A stretch of DNA of 50,319 nt from Bordetella parapertussis (lineage in GTDB: Bacteria; Pseudomonadota; Gammaproteobacteria; Burkholderiales; Burkholderiaceae_B), in the NCBI GenBank assembly GCA_945862495.1, contig CAMAYM010000005.1:1-50319 (forward strand), read 5' to 3'. The translations under genes were made by a program, and so were the position numbers. Under the pieces are notes generated by a model, which had not been told where the DNA came from, did no database searches, and was given only the letters and a program-made list of their open reading frames with translations. Every line of letters begins with the position of its first letter. Position 1 is the stretch's first letter. Positions 42,603 to 50,319 of this stretch are shown piece after piece.

Positions 42603-43592
42603 TTACTGCTTTGATGCAGCATTTGAGTCCTCAACCACTTTTTTCCATTTGGCAGTTTCTTTTGCCATAAATTCGCCGAAGAACGCCGGTGTTTTTCCAA
42701 CGGGATCTGCACCTGCGAGAATGAAACGTTGCTCAAGGTTAGGCATGATGGCATTGACTTCTGTGTTCAACTTGTCAACGATCGCCTGAGGTGTGCCCTT
42801 TGGTGCGAGCAAGCCGAACCATGAGCCAGAGGAATAGCCTGGAAAACCGCTCTCGGCGATTGTGGGGACTTCAGGCATGGAGCGTGAGCGCTCTAGGCTG
42901 GACACAGCGATTGGGATGAGTTTGCCTGATTTGATTTGTGTGATAACCGACGGAATCGTTGCAAACATAAATTCAGTGCGGCCTGCTAACAAATCATTTA
43001 GTGCTTCTGCACCCTTGTAGGGGATGTGAACGGCATCAATTCCCATGCGTTGCATCAGCATAAAGCTCGACAGGTGGGCAGAGGTACCCACACCTGTTGA
43101 GGCGTAGTTGAGTTTGCCAGAGTTGGCTTTAACGTAGGCTTCAAATTGTTTGAAATTTTTGATGCCTTTTTCAGGATTGACGACCAAGACATTTGGGACG
43201 TCAGCGACCAAGATGATTGGCACTAAATCCTTCATTGGGTCATAGGCAAGCTTTTGCAAGGATGGGTTGATGGTCAATGGACCTACGGAAGCCATCAAAA
43301 TGGTGTAGCCATCAGGGGCAGCTTTGACGGTATCAGCTGTCGCAATGTTGCCACCCGCACCTGGTTTGTTTTCAACGATGAAGTTGGCGCCTTTCATGCG
43401 GCTGGGCAGTTCATTGCCAATCGCGCGTGCAATCACATCTGTTGTGCCGCCAGCAGTAAAGCCCACCAAAATTTTGACAGGGCGCTCAGGGTAAGTGGCG
43501 GCTGTTTGAGCCTGTGCGAAGAGGGCTGTACAGGCGGTGACGACGCCTAGTGCAACTGTAGTAGCGATGCGCTTAAATGTTGAGTGGATCAA
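42603..43592 (-). CDS. Bug/TctC-family periplasmic solute-binding protein (8 of 8)
   Basis: A 329-residue Bug protein starting at TTG 43592, supported by AAGGAG six bases upstream and a signal peptide beginning there (IHSTFKRIATTVALGVVTAC, cleavage near FAQAQ). The mature start is YPERPVKILVGFTAGGTTD, with FIVENKPGAGGNIATADTV, APDGYTILMA and VHIPYKGAEALNDLLAG. The methyltransferase-fold lipoprotein gene 2 begins nine bases past its stop, so the pair is one transcription unit. The physical link suggests that ligand binding and the exported methyltransferase-like protein act together (inference). Confidence 0.92.
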   Translation of the reverse strand: MIHSTFKRIATTVALGVVTACTALFAQAQTAATYPERPVKILVGFTAGGTTDVIARAIGNELPSRMKGANFIVENKPGAGGNIATADTVKAAPDGYTILMASVGPLTINPSLQKLAYDPMKDLVPIILVADVPNVLVVNPEKGIKNFKQFEAYVKANSGKLNYASTGVGTSAHLSSFMLMQRMGIDAVHIPYKGAEALNDLLAGRTEFMFATIPSVITQIKSGKLIPIAVSSLERSRSMPEVPTIAESGFPGYSSGSWFGLLAPKGTPQAIVDKLNTEVNAIMPNLEQRFILAGADPVGKTPAFFGEFMAKETAKWKKVVEDSNAASKQ

Positions 43593-43677
43593 AAGAATCT
43601 CCTTCGTGCATAATTTGTTTGAAAAACAATATTTGAGTAATCGGTCAGAGGAGTATACGTGAGGAAAGCGGAGGTAT

Positions 43678-44538
43678 TTAAGAGGTTTTTTGGGCCGTGA
43701 ACACTGAGGCGGGCTGATCTTTCAAGTATCCCTTGAGTTCACCATTGATCAGTTGAGCGATAACGGTCCGCACCATCCCCTTCGCATCACGATATTCAAA
43801 CGTTAAGTCGGTGCCTTCTAGCCGACCAGAGATAGGCTGCGTTGATTTTCCATCGTTTGAGCGCAGGGTGCCATTTATGACCTGAAACTCTTGCTGAAGT
43901 GTTAGATGAATAGGCGAAGAGTCTAAGTCAGGTAGGCTTGTTATCGACCAGTGTCCTTGAACGTTTGCAGGAACGATCCACAGGTAGCCAATATTGCCAT
44001 TGTCACCTTGGATGGTTTGATCGGCTAGCCATAGTCCCATGGTGAAGGTATTGGAGACAACGCGTGTGCCAGGCTTCATTGCAAGTAATGTGGGTCTGAG
44101 CTTGAGGTTGAGCGCAGGCAAGAGGTACAACGTGACGACCGATGCTTTAGAGAAATCTTCTTTGAAAATATCACCTGTAATGATGGTGACCTTGTCAGAG
44201 ACGCCAGCACGTTGAACATTTTTCCTGGCGTATTCAGCCATATCCGGGTTGAACTCAACACCCACTGCTGTTGCCTTAAATTTTTGCGCAGCAAGGATCG
44301 CTATTTTTCCATCCCCGGCACCAAGATCGTAGACGAGATCATTCGGTGTGACCTTTGCTGCTTTTAATAATCTTTCGGCCAAGTCCGTGGGTGTTGGAAT
44401 CCACACAACATCTTTGCCCTCTTGGGCGATGGTAGGTTGATACGCTTGGATAACGGTCGTGGAGTGGCTGCATCCGGCTAAGAAGAAGGCCAGTGTTGAG
44501 ATAGCTAAGATGGCCTGCGCCAATGTGCGACTAAGCAT
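43678..44538 (-). CDS. Exported SAM-methyltransferase-fold lipoprotein (paralog 3)
   Basis: A 286-residue paralog with a clear lipoprotein signal: AILAISTLAFFLAGCSHSTT contains LAGC, Cys at about residue 22. Its core repeats the family pattern: WIPTPTDLAERLLKAAKVTP, motif I LVYDLGAGDGKIAILAAQ, VGVEFNPDMAEYARKNVQ, VTIITGDIFKEDFSKASVVT, and AMKPGTRVVSNTFTMGLW. The tail is beta-rich and less conserved (LTLQQEFQVINGTLRSNDGK). ATG 44538 has GGGA upstream. It precedes Bug gene 8 on the same strand by 85 bases. All residues expected for SAM binding in motif I are kept. Confidence 0.87.
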   Translation of the reverse strand: MLSRTLAQAILAISTLAFFLAGCSHSTTVIQAYQPTIAQEGKDVVWIPTPTDLAERLLKAAKVTPNDLVYDLGAGDGKIAILAAQKFKATAVGVEFNPDMAEYARKNVQRAGVSDKVTIITGDIFKEDFSKASVVTLYLLPALNLKLRPTLLAMKPGTRVVSNTFTMGLWLADQTIQGDNGNIGYLWIVPANVQGHWSITSLPDLDSSPIHLTLQQEFQVINGTLRSNDGKSTQPISGRLEGTDLTFEYRDAKGMVRTVIAQLINGELKGYLKDQPASVFTAQKTS

Positions 44539-44693
44539 GAAGTAATCCCAGAAGTTTATTAAGCTTTACTTATATATCAATAAGTGGGTCGTAGCAGCAT
44601 TCCAACGCAACATCCAGCATATGCTAATTGGCGTATTGAGAATTATTGCTAAACATTCTACCGTTCCGCCATTATCAAAGGAGTATTTAATCA

Positions 44694-45518
44694 ATGGATA
44701 AGGCGGACTTCGCACGTTATCAAGAGCTGATCATTTCGACAGCAACGAACGTGGGCATTAAGGTGTTGGCAGCGATTGTTTTTTGGGTATTGGGTCGTTG
44801 GTTAATCAGGACAACGGTCTCTTTGGTGAGACGTTCGCTTGAAAAACAAAAGATGGACCCAACTGTCTTGCGCTATTTGTGTTCAGTGATCACGGTCACG
44901 CTCAACGTATTGTTAGTGATTGGCATTCTTGGATACTTTGGCATTGAGACGACAACCTTCGCGGCCCTGCTCGCGGCGGCGGGTGTGGCAATCGGTGTGG
45001 CGTGGTCTGGCTTATTGGCAAACTTTGCTGCGGGAGCGTTCATGGTGGTATTGCGTCCGCTCAAGGTCGGTGACTTTGTGACGGTGGCGGGTGTGACAGG
45101 CACGGTGATGGAGTTAGGCTTATTTACGACTACGCTCAATACACCTGACAATGTGCAGGTGATGGTGGGCAATAACAAGATATTCGCGGACAATATTCAA
45201 AACTTTAGTCACAACACATATCGTCGTGTGGATTTAAAGTGTCAATTGTCGGGTGCGGCGGATCACAATGCGGCCATGCAGTTGTTGCGTGAAAAGGTCG
45301 CTGCTATTCCTAATGTTTTGGCCGAACCTGGTGTGGTGGTTGAGATTTTAGAGTTCAGTCCGCTGGGGCCAGTGCTGGCTGTGCGTCCATTTTGTAGTAA
45401 CAATGATTATTGGCAGGTTTACTTTGATACGAATCGTGTGATTCGTGAGAGTCTCATCGCGGCTGGCTTTCCAGCGCCGATGCCTGCTCAAACGGTATTT
45501 GTTTCTCAGCAGAATTAA
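44694..45518 (+). CDS. Small MscS-family mechanosensitive channel
   Basis: A 274-residue protein of MscS size. Two outer helices (IKVLAAIVFWVLGRWLIRTT and LCSVITVTLNVLLVIGILGY) precede the pore helix TM3, FAALLAAAGVAIGVAWSGLLAN, followed by the gate and beta domain RPLKVGDFVTVAGVTGTVME and VMVGNNKIFADNIQNFS. It opens under membrane tension to release solutes at hypo-osmotic shock. ATG 44694 follows AAAGGAG. It stands alone, divergent from methyltransferase paralog 3, with a palindrome pair downstream. Confidence 0.94.
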   Translation: MDKADFARYQELIISTATNVGIKVLAAIVFWVLGRWLIRTTVSLVRRSLEKQKMDPTVLRYLCSVITVTLNVLLVIGILGYFGIETTTFAALLAAAGVAIGVAWSGLLANFAAGAFMVVLRPLKVGDFVTVAGVTGTVMELGLFTTTLNTPDNVQVMVGNNKIFADNIQNFSHNTYRRVDLKCQLSGAADHNAAMQLLREKVAAIPNVLAEPGVVVEILEFSPLGPVLAVRPFCSNNDYWQVYFDTNRVIRESLIAAGFPAPMPAQTVFVSQQN

Positions 45519-45544
45519 GGGTTATTAGTTCTTTTTGAGATTTG

Positions 45545-45594
45545 AAAATTGGAGTGTTTGATTTTGCTGGGCAAAATTCAAATCACTCCATTTT
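45545..45594. repeat. Palindrome A (26-base core plus outer stem)
   Basis: The 26-base near-palindromic core at 45557-45582 (arms TTTGATTTTGC and GCAAAATTCAAA) is flanked by a paired outer stem GGAGTG (45551-45556) and CACTCC (45584-45589), then AAAA/TTTT. Its core is the reverse complement of the core of palindrome B with one mismatch. Confidence 0.85.
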
Positions 45595-45664
45595 CTATGG
45601 GTTCTAAGTACCGCTTTCTTTTTCAGATCAATTGTTCTTGAGAAGTCTCGGTCATCATTAGGAA

Positions 45665-45721
45665 GTGACAAAAGGGGCGCTTTGAATTTTGCTCAGCAAA
45701 ATCAAACGCCCCTTTCGTCAC
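45665..45721. repeat. Palindrome B (inverted copy of palindrome A core)
   Basis: The core at 45681-45706 (arms TTTGAATTTTGC and GCAAAATCAAA) lies in a longer stem: GGGGCG (45674-45679) pairs with CGCCCC (45707-45712) and the outer GTGAC (45665-45669) with GTCAC (45717-45721). Compared with A, the outer stem carries two paired base changes. The element lies between converging genes and could also end transcription. Confidence 0.87.
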
Positions 45722-45758
45722 CTCACCTCAATGTTTTTTAAGCATCAAGCCTAAACGC

Positions 45759-46784
45759 TCAACCTAACTCTTTTGAAACAATCTCAGCCCCAGCCACAAG
45801 CGCCTGGAGCTTGGCATTGGCAATCGCGCGTGAAAGCGGCACCATCCCGCAGTTAGTACAACCATACAAATGCTCGGGCTTCACAAACTTCAAAGCACGA
45901 CGCAACACATCTGCGACTTGCTCTGGCGTCTCGACCGTGTTGGTTGCAACGTCAATCGCGCCGACCAACACATCCTTGCCACGCAATAATTCAATCAGAT
46001 CCATCGGAACACGAGAATTCTGGCATTCAAGGCTGACCTGATTGATTTGGCTTTGCGCCAACAAAGGAAAGACTTTTTCGTATTGACGCCATTCGTCACC
46101 CAAGCTTTGTTTCCATTTGATGTTGGCTTCGATACCGTAGCCATAGCAAATGTGAACAGCGCTTTTGCAAGTCAAACCTTGCGCGGCGCGCTCAAGTGTT
46201 TTGACACCCCAGTCACGTACTTCGTCAAAGTAAACGTTGAAGGCAGGCTCATCGAACTGCACTACATCGACGCCCACAGCAGCCAGTTCTTTGGCCTCTT
46301 CGTTCAAAATCTCGGCAAACGTCCACGCCAGTTTTTCACGGCTGTGATAGTAGTCATCGTAAAGTGTGTCGATCATGGTCATCGGACCAGGAAGGGTGAA
46401 CTTGATCGGACCCTTTGTCAGCATACGAAGACGCTTGGCATCCTCGACAAAGACAGGCCCACCGCGGCTGACACGGTCTACGACGACAGGGACATCTGCG
46501 TCATAACGATTGCGGATACGCACTGTTTTTTTGTTGACGAAATCGACGCCTTTTAAGCTATCGATAAAGGTCGTCACAAAGTGCTGACGGGTTTGCTCGC
46601 CATCGCCAATCACAGTAATGCCGGCACGTAATTGATCATCAACGGACAAACGCATCGCATCAAATTTCGCTTGCGTCAACGCTTCGCCTTGCAGCTGCCA
46701 TGGCGCCCAAAGCTTTTCAGGTTCGGCGAGCCATGCGGGTTTGGGGAGGCTGCCAGCGATGGTTGTGTTGATTTTATTAGACAT
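45759..46784 (-). CDS. Short MetE-like (cobalamin-independent methionine synthase C-terminal) protein
   Basis: A 341-residue protein of the MetE C-terminal/UROD-like barrel, without the MetE N-terminal half. Zinc ligands are in SAVHICYGYGIEAN (His, Cys) and GCTNCGMVPLSRAIANAKLQ (Cys). Other family segments are TTIAGSLPKPAWL, KFTLPGPMTMIDTLYDDYY, VDVVQFDEPAFNV and LVGAIDVATNTVETPEQVA. Free-standing versions of this domain transfer methyl groups to thiols from donors that are often unknown. It follows the secreted amidohydrolase gene on the same strand by 41 bases. I leave the substrate open. Confidence 0.9.
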   Translation of the reverse strand: MSNKINTTIAGSLPKPAWLAEPEKLWAPWQLQGEALTQAKFDAMRLSVDDQLRAGITVIGDGEQTRQHFVTTFIDSLKGVDFVNKKTVRIRNRYDADVPVVVDRVSRGGPVFVEDAKRLRMLTKGPIKFTLPGPMTMIDTLYDDYYHSREKLAWTFAEILNEEAKELAAVGVDVVQFDEPAFNVYFDEVRDWGVKTLERAAQGLTCKSAVHICYGYGIEANIKWKQSLGDEWRQYEKVFPLLAQSQINQVSLECQNSRVPMDLIELLRGKDVLVGAIDVATNTVETPEQVADVLRRALKFVKPEHLYGCTNCGMVPLSRAIANAKLQALVAGAEIVSKELG

Positions 46785-46825
46785 GTTTTGAGAAAGGTAA
46801 TGATTGTTTAAGAAAAATAAAACGT

Positions 46826-48532
46826 TTATTTAAGCGTGACGGGTTTGCCATCAATCCAGGTTTCTTTGACTTTAATGTTACGAATCTGCACGGTATCAGT
46901 CTGGCGAGGATTTTTTTCCAAAATGACCAGATCCGCTTGCTTGCCTACCTCAAGACTGCCGACTTTGTCATCGAGCATGAGTTGATAGGCGGCATCGATG
47001 GTGATGCCACGAATAGCATCATCCGTGGAGACACGCTGCCCTGGTCCGAGTACCTTGAGCAGGGGTGACTGGGTATGCCGAGTCACTGCTTCGGTAATGT
47101 AGTTTAGAGGACCAACATTTGAAACGGGTGTGTCGCTGTGTAATGTAAAACGTCCACCTGCCCTTTTAAAGTCGCCTGTGGGATCGATGCGTTCAGCGCG
47201 TTTGGATCCAAGAAGCTGATCGTTAAAGGCTTCGCCCCAATAGTGGACATGACCGATCGTAAAGCTCGGCACTACGCCTAAGCTCACGGCCTTAGTCACA
47301 TGATTTTCAGTATTGACGGTGAAATGCTCAATGCGCAAACGACGCTCTTGCGGCTTAGGATTGCCAGCTAGTAATTTTGCGTAATTATTCAGTGTTTGAT
47401 CGAGCGCTTTATCGCCATTAGCGTGGACCGAGATTTGCCATCCCTGCTTGAAAAAAGGCTCCATCAAGCTATAAATCTTTCCATCTTCGTAGTCGAGGTC
47501 GCCACTAAACTTACTGCCTTTGGGGTAGAGATACGGGTCATTAAGCGCACCCGTTAAGCCTTGTGTCGAACCATCGGAAATATATTTGATCCCAATAAAG
47601 CGAAGGTGATCGTCCCCCTCGTTTGGTTTAATCGTGTCGTAACCAGCAGGTAAGGCCTGACCCCACAGATATCCTCGGATACGAATTGGGAGTAAAGACT
47701 TTTCGGCTAGGGCCTTGTAGATACCGGCTTCTTTGGCCACTCCGAAATTACCACCAACGCTCATCTCTGAAACGGTCGTCACGCCTGTAGATGAAATCTT
47801 ATTCATCGTTTTTTGAATCGCACCGAATAACTCAGACTCGGTTGGTGCAGGCATCTTTGCAACAAAAGCCAAATACGAAGGTGGTTCAATCAGTTTGCCG
47901 GTGAGCTTGCCGTTCGCATCTTTAACGTAGATGCCGCCGCTGCCTGGGCTGGGTGACTGCGCTGTGACGCCAGCTATTGAAAGTGCTTTGCTGTTTGCGT
48001 AAGCAATATGGCCAGACTGATTCACGACAAAGATGGGAACTTCAGTTGAAACCTTGTCTAGGATTTCGGCATTCAATTCAGCCATGAAAGGCGATGTGCG
48101 GGATGGATCAACGCCAAAGGCGGTCAGCCAACCGCCCGGCGGGACACTTTTCAAGCCTGCTTTAAGTTTTTCGCTGATGGTCTCGATAGTGTCATAGGGC
48201 AACGTGAAGTTGCTCAAATTCATCCAAAGATTTTCAAACATCGACGTGACAATGATGTGCACGTGTGGTTCGACAAAACCAGGCATCAGTGTCTGACCTT
48301 TTAGATCAACGACCTTGGTCTTGTCTGTCTGCCAATCTTTGGTGACGGCTTCTTTTGTGCCAACCGCCACGATTTTGCCGTTTTGAACGGCCAACGCTTG
48401 GACCTCGTCATTATTTTTATTCACAGTCACAATTGGACCGCCATAAAAAATCGTATCGGCATTACCTTTGGCTAAGGCACCAATACTATAGGCGGCCAGC
48501 AAAACAGAAAGAAACTTAGGTGCAAATGACAT
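46826..48532 (-). CDS. Secreted amidohydrolase of the YtcJ/imidazolonepropionase-like family
   Basis: A 568-residue metal-dependent amidohydrolase with a Sec signal peptide (MSFAPKFLSVLLAAYSIGAL, cleavage near AKG), so probably periplasmic. It has GQTLMPGFVEPHVHIIVTSM with the HxH motif, VVNQSGHIAYANSKALSIAG, WQISVHANGDKALDQTL, RLRIEHFTVNTENHVTKA and FTLHSDTPVSNVGPLNYITE. These match YtcJ/NfdA-type hydrolases, which cleave N-acyl or cyclic amides. ATG 48532 follows AAGGAA; a longer start at 48574 is less likely. It lies between an outer-membrane protein gene and a MetE-like gene on the same strand, suggesting a small uptake-and-hydrolysis operon. Confidence 0.88.
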   Translation of the reverse strand: MSFAPKFLSVLLAAYSIGALAKGNADTIFYGGPIVTVNKNNDEVQALAVQNGKIVAVGTKEAVTKDWQTDKTKVVDLKGQTLMPGFVEPHVHIIVTSMFENLWMNLSNFTLPYDTIETISEKLKAGLKSVPPGGWLTAFGVDPSRTSPFMAELNAEILDKVSTEVPIFVVNQSGHIAYANSKALSIAGVTAQSPSPGSGGIYVKDANGKLTGKLIEPPSYLAFVAKMPAPTESELFGAIQKTMNKISSTGVTTVSEMSVGGNFGVAKEAGIYKALAEKSLLPIRIRGYLWGQALPAGYDTIKPNEGDDHLRFIGIKYISDGSTQGLTGALNDPYLYPKGSKFSGDLDYEDGKIYSLMEPFFKQGWQISVHANGDKALDQTLNNYAKLLAGNPKPQERRLRIEHFTVNTENHVTKAVSLGVVPSFTIGHVHYWGEAFNDQLLGSKRAERIDPTGDFKRAGGRFTLHSDTPVSNVGPLNYITEAVTRHTQSPLLKVLGPGQRVSTDDAIRGITIDAAYQLMLDDKVGSLEVGKQADLVILEKNPRQTDTVQIRNIKVKETWIDGKPVTLK

Positions 48533-48583
48533 TGTCAATTCCTTATGTCGTGACTGAAAAATGTTTGAGGTCATACGTTGTCT

Positions 48584-49453
48584 TTACCTAGGGAAAAGGA
48601 AAGTCATGCTCACGCGAGCGCCCCAGCCGGATGGTCCGCCTGGAACAGAGCTGGCGTAATAGCGCGCACCAGCGGAAAGTGAAACAGGCATTTCACCAAA
48701 TTTGACGAGTTTGGACACATCAGCATTAATTGGGTTTTCTGCGCGTCTGGTATCCCAGTTGAAGGTCGACTGTGTATTGACTGAAAAAGTCCAGGCGTCC
48801 GGTGTGACATAAGACACAAAAGGCTGATAGAAAAGATTGTTAGCCGTACCGTAGGTAGAGTTTCCACCTGCATTCCAGGTGTTATAGGTCAACAGACCAG
48901 CAGTCCATGGCTTTTTCATCACTAAGCCGACAGCGCTGACACCTACGCCCGTCTGTGCCGTACCGAAATTATTGCCCGATAAAGACGGGGTGCTGACGAT
49001 AGGACCCACACCCCAAATAAAATCACCCGTATTGGAGGGTGAGAAAAATGTTTCAATAAGCACAGGACCTACGCCTGTTCCACTAAATCCATTGATGTTG
49101 TTGGACTTCTCGATTGTGACAACAGGTCTGAGGATGTAGTTCCAGCTGCTATTGAGTTTGACGGGAATGACAGGCTGCACCACGAGGGAATTGACCGTGC
49201 CTTTTTTATCGATGCCAATATTGGCGTCGTAGTTGTATTGAAAGGGTACGGATATCAAATCGGCAACCGGGTTGGTCAGCTTGGCTGCAAGGTCGGAAGC
49301 GGCTGCTTTTACAGCGGGTGTATTTCCGGCAGTTGGTGCAGGTTGTTGTGTCGGTTGTGAAAAGGCACTGGTTGCATAAATGCTAAGTGCAAGGCTTGCC
49401 GAAATTGACCAAGCCATGTGTTTTTTCTTTAGCGTTGAGTGTGTGAGGTTCAT
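48584..49453 (-). CDS. Putative outer-membrane beta-barrel protein
   Basis: A 289-residue exported protein. A signal peptide (AWSISASLALSIYATSAFSQ) follows a basic N-terminus. The mature protein alternates in beta-barrel fashion: LISVPFQYNYDANIG, WNYILRPVVTIEKSNNINGF, GVGPVLIETFFSPSN, WGVGPIVSTPSLSG, WTAGLLTYNTWNAGGNS, ending in a strand with aromatic residues (ARVSMTFLFPR). Similar proteins in public annotation are called neuromedin U-like or transporter, with no known role. Start ATG 49453 lacks a Shine-Dalgarno; ATG 49417 is an alternative. It precedes the secreted amidohydrolase gene by 51 bases. Confidence 0.75.
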   Translation of the reverse strand: MNLTHSTLKKKHMAWSISASLALSIYATSAFSQPTQQPAPTAGNTPAVKAAASDLAAKLTNPVADLISVPFQYNYDANIGIDKKGTVNSLVVQPVIPVKLNSSWNYILRPVVTIEKSNNINGFSGTGVGPVLIETFFSPSNTGDFIWGVGPIVSTPSLSGNNFGTAQTGVGVSAVGLVMKKPWTAGLLTYNTWNAGGNSTYGTANNLFYQPFVSYVTPDAWTFSVNTQSTFNWDTRRAENPINADVSKLVKFGEMPVSLSAGARYYASSVPGGPSGWGARVSMTFLFPR

Positions 49454-49566
49454 TTTGTTGGTGGCGATATTTGTAAAAAGTTAATTTGGAAGAATTAAGT
49501 ACCGCATCGTTCATGTGCTGGATCATTCGTGCACTGCAGCATTCACTTAAAATTTATTTCGCACCA

Positions 49567-50319
49567 TTATTGGGTGCGCGCGCTGGTTGGATTAACAGGT
49601 GGTTGAAAGTCAACAGCCTGAGCGCGTACCTGTAAATCTGCTCTCAACGCGGATTTTAGTATTTTATGGGTAGGTGTGAGCGGAAGTTCCTCTAAAAAAC
49701 ACACAAATCTTGGAATTTTTACGGCTGTAAGGCGTGCCCGACACCAATCAACAACCTCTTGTTCGGTTAAACACGCGCCTGGGTTTTTTACAGCGGCAAT
49801 TAAAATATCGTCCTCGCCCAGCTCGGAGGCTACGGCAATCGCCGCAACTTGATAAATACCCGGCAGCTCGCCAATCACCATTTCAAGCTCAGCTGCGGCG
49901 ATATTTTCACCTCGTCTGCGAATGATGTCTTTTTTGCGTGACAGATGATAGTAATAACCATCTTCGTCGCATTTGACGAGATCGCCGGTTTTCAGCCAGC
50001 CATCGTGAAATGCTTGTTGTGTCTGCTCTGGATCTCTAAAGTATCCTTGCATCACAATCGGCGTTTTGACCCATAATTCACCCGTATCACCGACGGGGAC
50101 ATCGAGGCCCTCATCATCGACGATGCGGCAGATTGCCCAGGGGCGACTTGGATCAGGATGTTTGCCTGGCAAACCCATGCTGCCTGGTTTATCCGGACCT
50201 TCCCACGGGTTGCATGTGACACCAGGAATCTCGGTCATCCCAAAACCCGAGAAAAGTTTTTGAATACCGAATGCTTGACGGAAGATGGGTGCGGACCCTT
50301 TGCGTACGCCGTAGGCGAC
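49567..50319 (-). CDS. AMP-dependent CoA ligase, C-terminal part (runs off the window)
   Basis: The frame is open from the window edge to the stop at 49567, giving the last 250 residues of an adenylate-forming CoA ligase. Visible motifs are KLFSGFGMTEIPGVTCNPW, GWLKTGDLVKCDEDGYYYH, DIIRRRGENIAAAELE and the C-terminal lysine region LPLTPTHKILKSALRADLQV. The GFGMTE segment and RRRGENIA resemble CaiC-like carnitine/crotonobetaine-CoA ligases. The N-terminal half with the ATP loop is outside the window. It lies upstream of the outer-membrane protein gene on the same strand with a 113-base gap. Confidence 0.9.
   Translation of the reverse strand, partial: VAYGVRKGSAPIFRQAFGIQKLFSGFGMTEIPGVTCNPWEGPDKPGSMGLPGKHPDPSRPWAICRIVDDEGLDVPVGDTGELWVKTPIVMQGYFRDPEQTQQAFHDGWLKTGDLVKCDEDGYYYHLSRKKDIIRRRGENIAAAELEMVIGELPGIYQVAAIAVASELGEDDILIAAVKNPGACLTEQEVVDWCRARLTAVKIPRFVCFLEELPLTPTHKILKSALRADLQVRAQAVDFQPPVNPTSARTQ

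Noticed and set aside
40760..44538. Reading the three methyltransferase-like proteins as ordinary cytoplasmic enzymes with mis-called starts
   Set aside because: All three have independent signal sequences, one with a textbook LAGC lipobox, and starting after the signal would remove ribosome sites. Export is the simpler reading.
44616..44625. Ten-base palindrome AGCATATGCT upstream of the MscS gene
   Set aside because: Too short to separate from chance in AT-rich DNA, and no partner copy was seen.
1..50319. CRISPR arrays, insertion sequences, phage genes, rRNA
   Set aside because: Scanned for regularly spaced repeats, transposase motifs and rRNA-like stretches on both strands and saw none.

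Overview
The window looks like chromosomal DNA of a betaproteobacterium, most likely Burkholderiales close to Alcaligenaceae. The main pointers are eight intact Bug/TctC-type periplasmic binding proteins in about 30 kb (the family was named in Bordetella), a neighbouring DUF2868 and DUF3482 pair, and a catabolic content of CoA ligases, SDRs, a TauD-type dioxygenase and amidohydrolases rather than sugar pathways. This placement is inference from gene families; no marker gene such as rRNA is present. I saw no IS element, phage gene, integrase or CRISPR array.

Layout. 1-3.2 kb: minus-strand run of an M20 amidohydrolase, a YeiH-type exporter and the start of mgtE. 3.3-10.2 kb: plus-strand fadD, an MnmC-type tRNA-modification oxidoreductase with an eroded methyltransferase half, a GH31-like protein lacking its acid/base residue, and an amidase. 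10.2 kb: tRNA-Lys(UUU) with terminator, followed by an apparently AT-richer stretch with an orphan type II thioesterase and a small unknown ORF. 11.6-20.6 kb: MarC, an MBL-fold protein, two Bug proteins, a ClC antiporter, a LysR regulator divergent from a dioxygenase-SDR pair, and a lactonase-like amidohydrolase. 20.7-24.8 kb: a dehydrogenase remnant and an MFS-DUF2868-GTPase operon. 25-30.6 kb: DUF805, a MetX-like hydrolase, an unknown membrane protein, and a TRAP transporter whose binding protein converges on its membrane subunits. 30.7-39.7 kb: a Bug gene, a GST-Bug-Bug-Bug run, and a converging operon of CoA ligase, citryl-CoA-lyase-like protein and two SDRs. 39.7-44.5 kb: three paralogous exported methyltransferase-fold proteins interleaved with two Bug genes. 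44.7-50.3 kb: an MscS channel, a pair of palindromes, a short MetE-like protein, a secreted amidohydrolase, an outer-membrane protein and the end of another CoA ligase.

How the genes fit together. Most of the window reads as organic-acid scavenging: Bug and TRAP binding proteins capture carboxylates, CoA ligases activate them, and SDRs, a lyase-like protein, a dioxygenase and hydrolases process them. The Bug proteins have no TctA/TctB membrane partners here, so their role in uptake or sensing is open. The most unusual block is the trio of exported proteins that keep an intact SAM-binding motif although no SAM pool is known outside the cytoplasm. Other points of interest are two eroded enzymes, two gene remnants not covered by intact ORFs, and a pair of inverted palindromes with compensating base changes.
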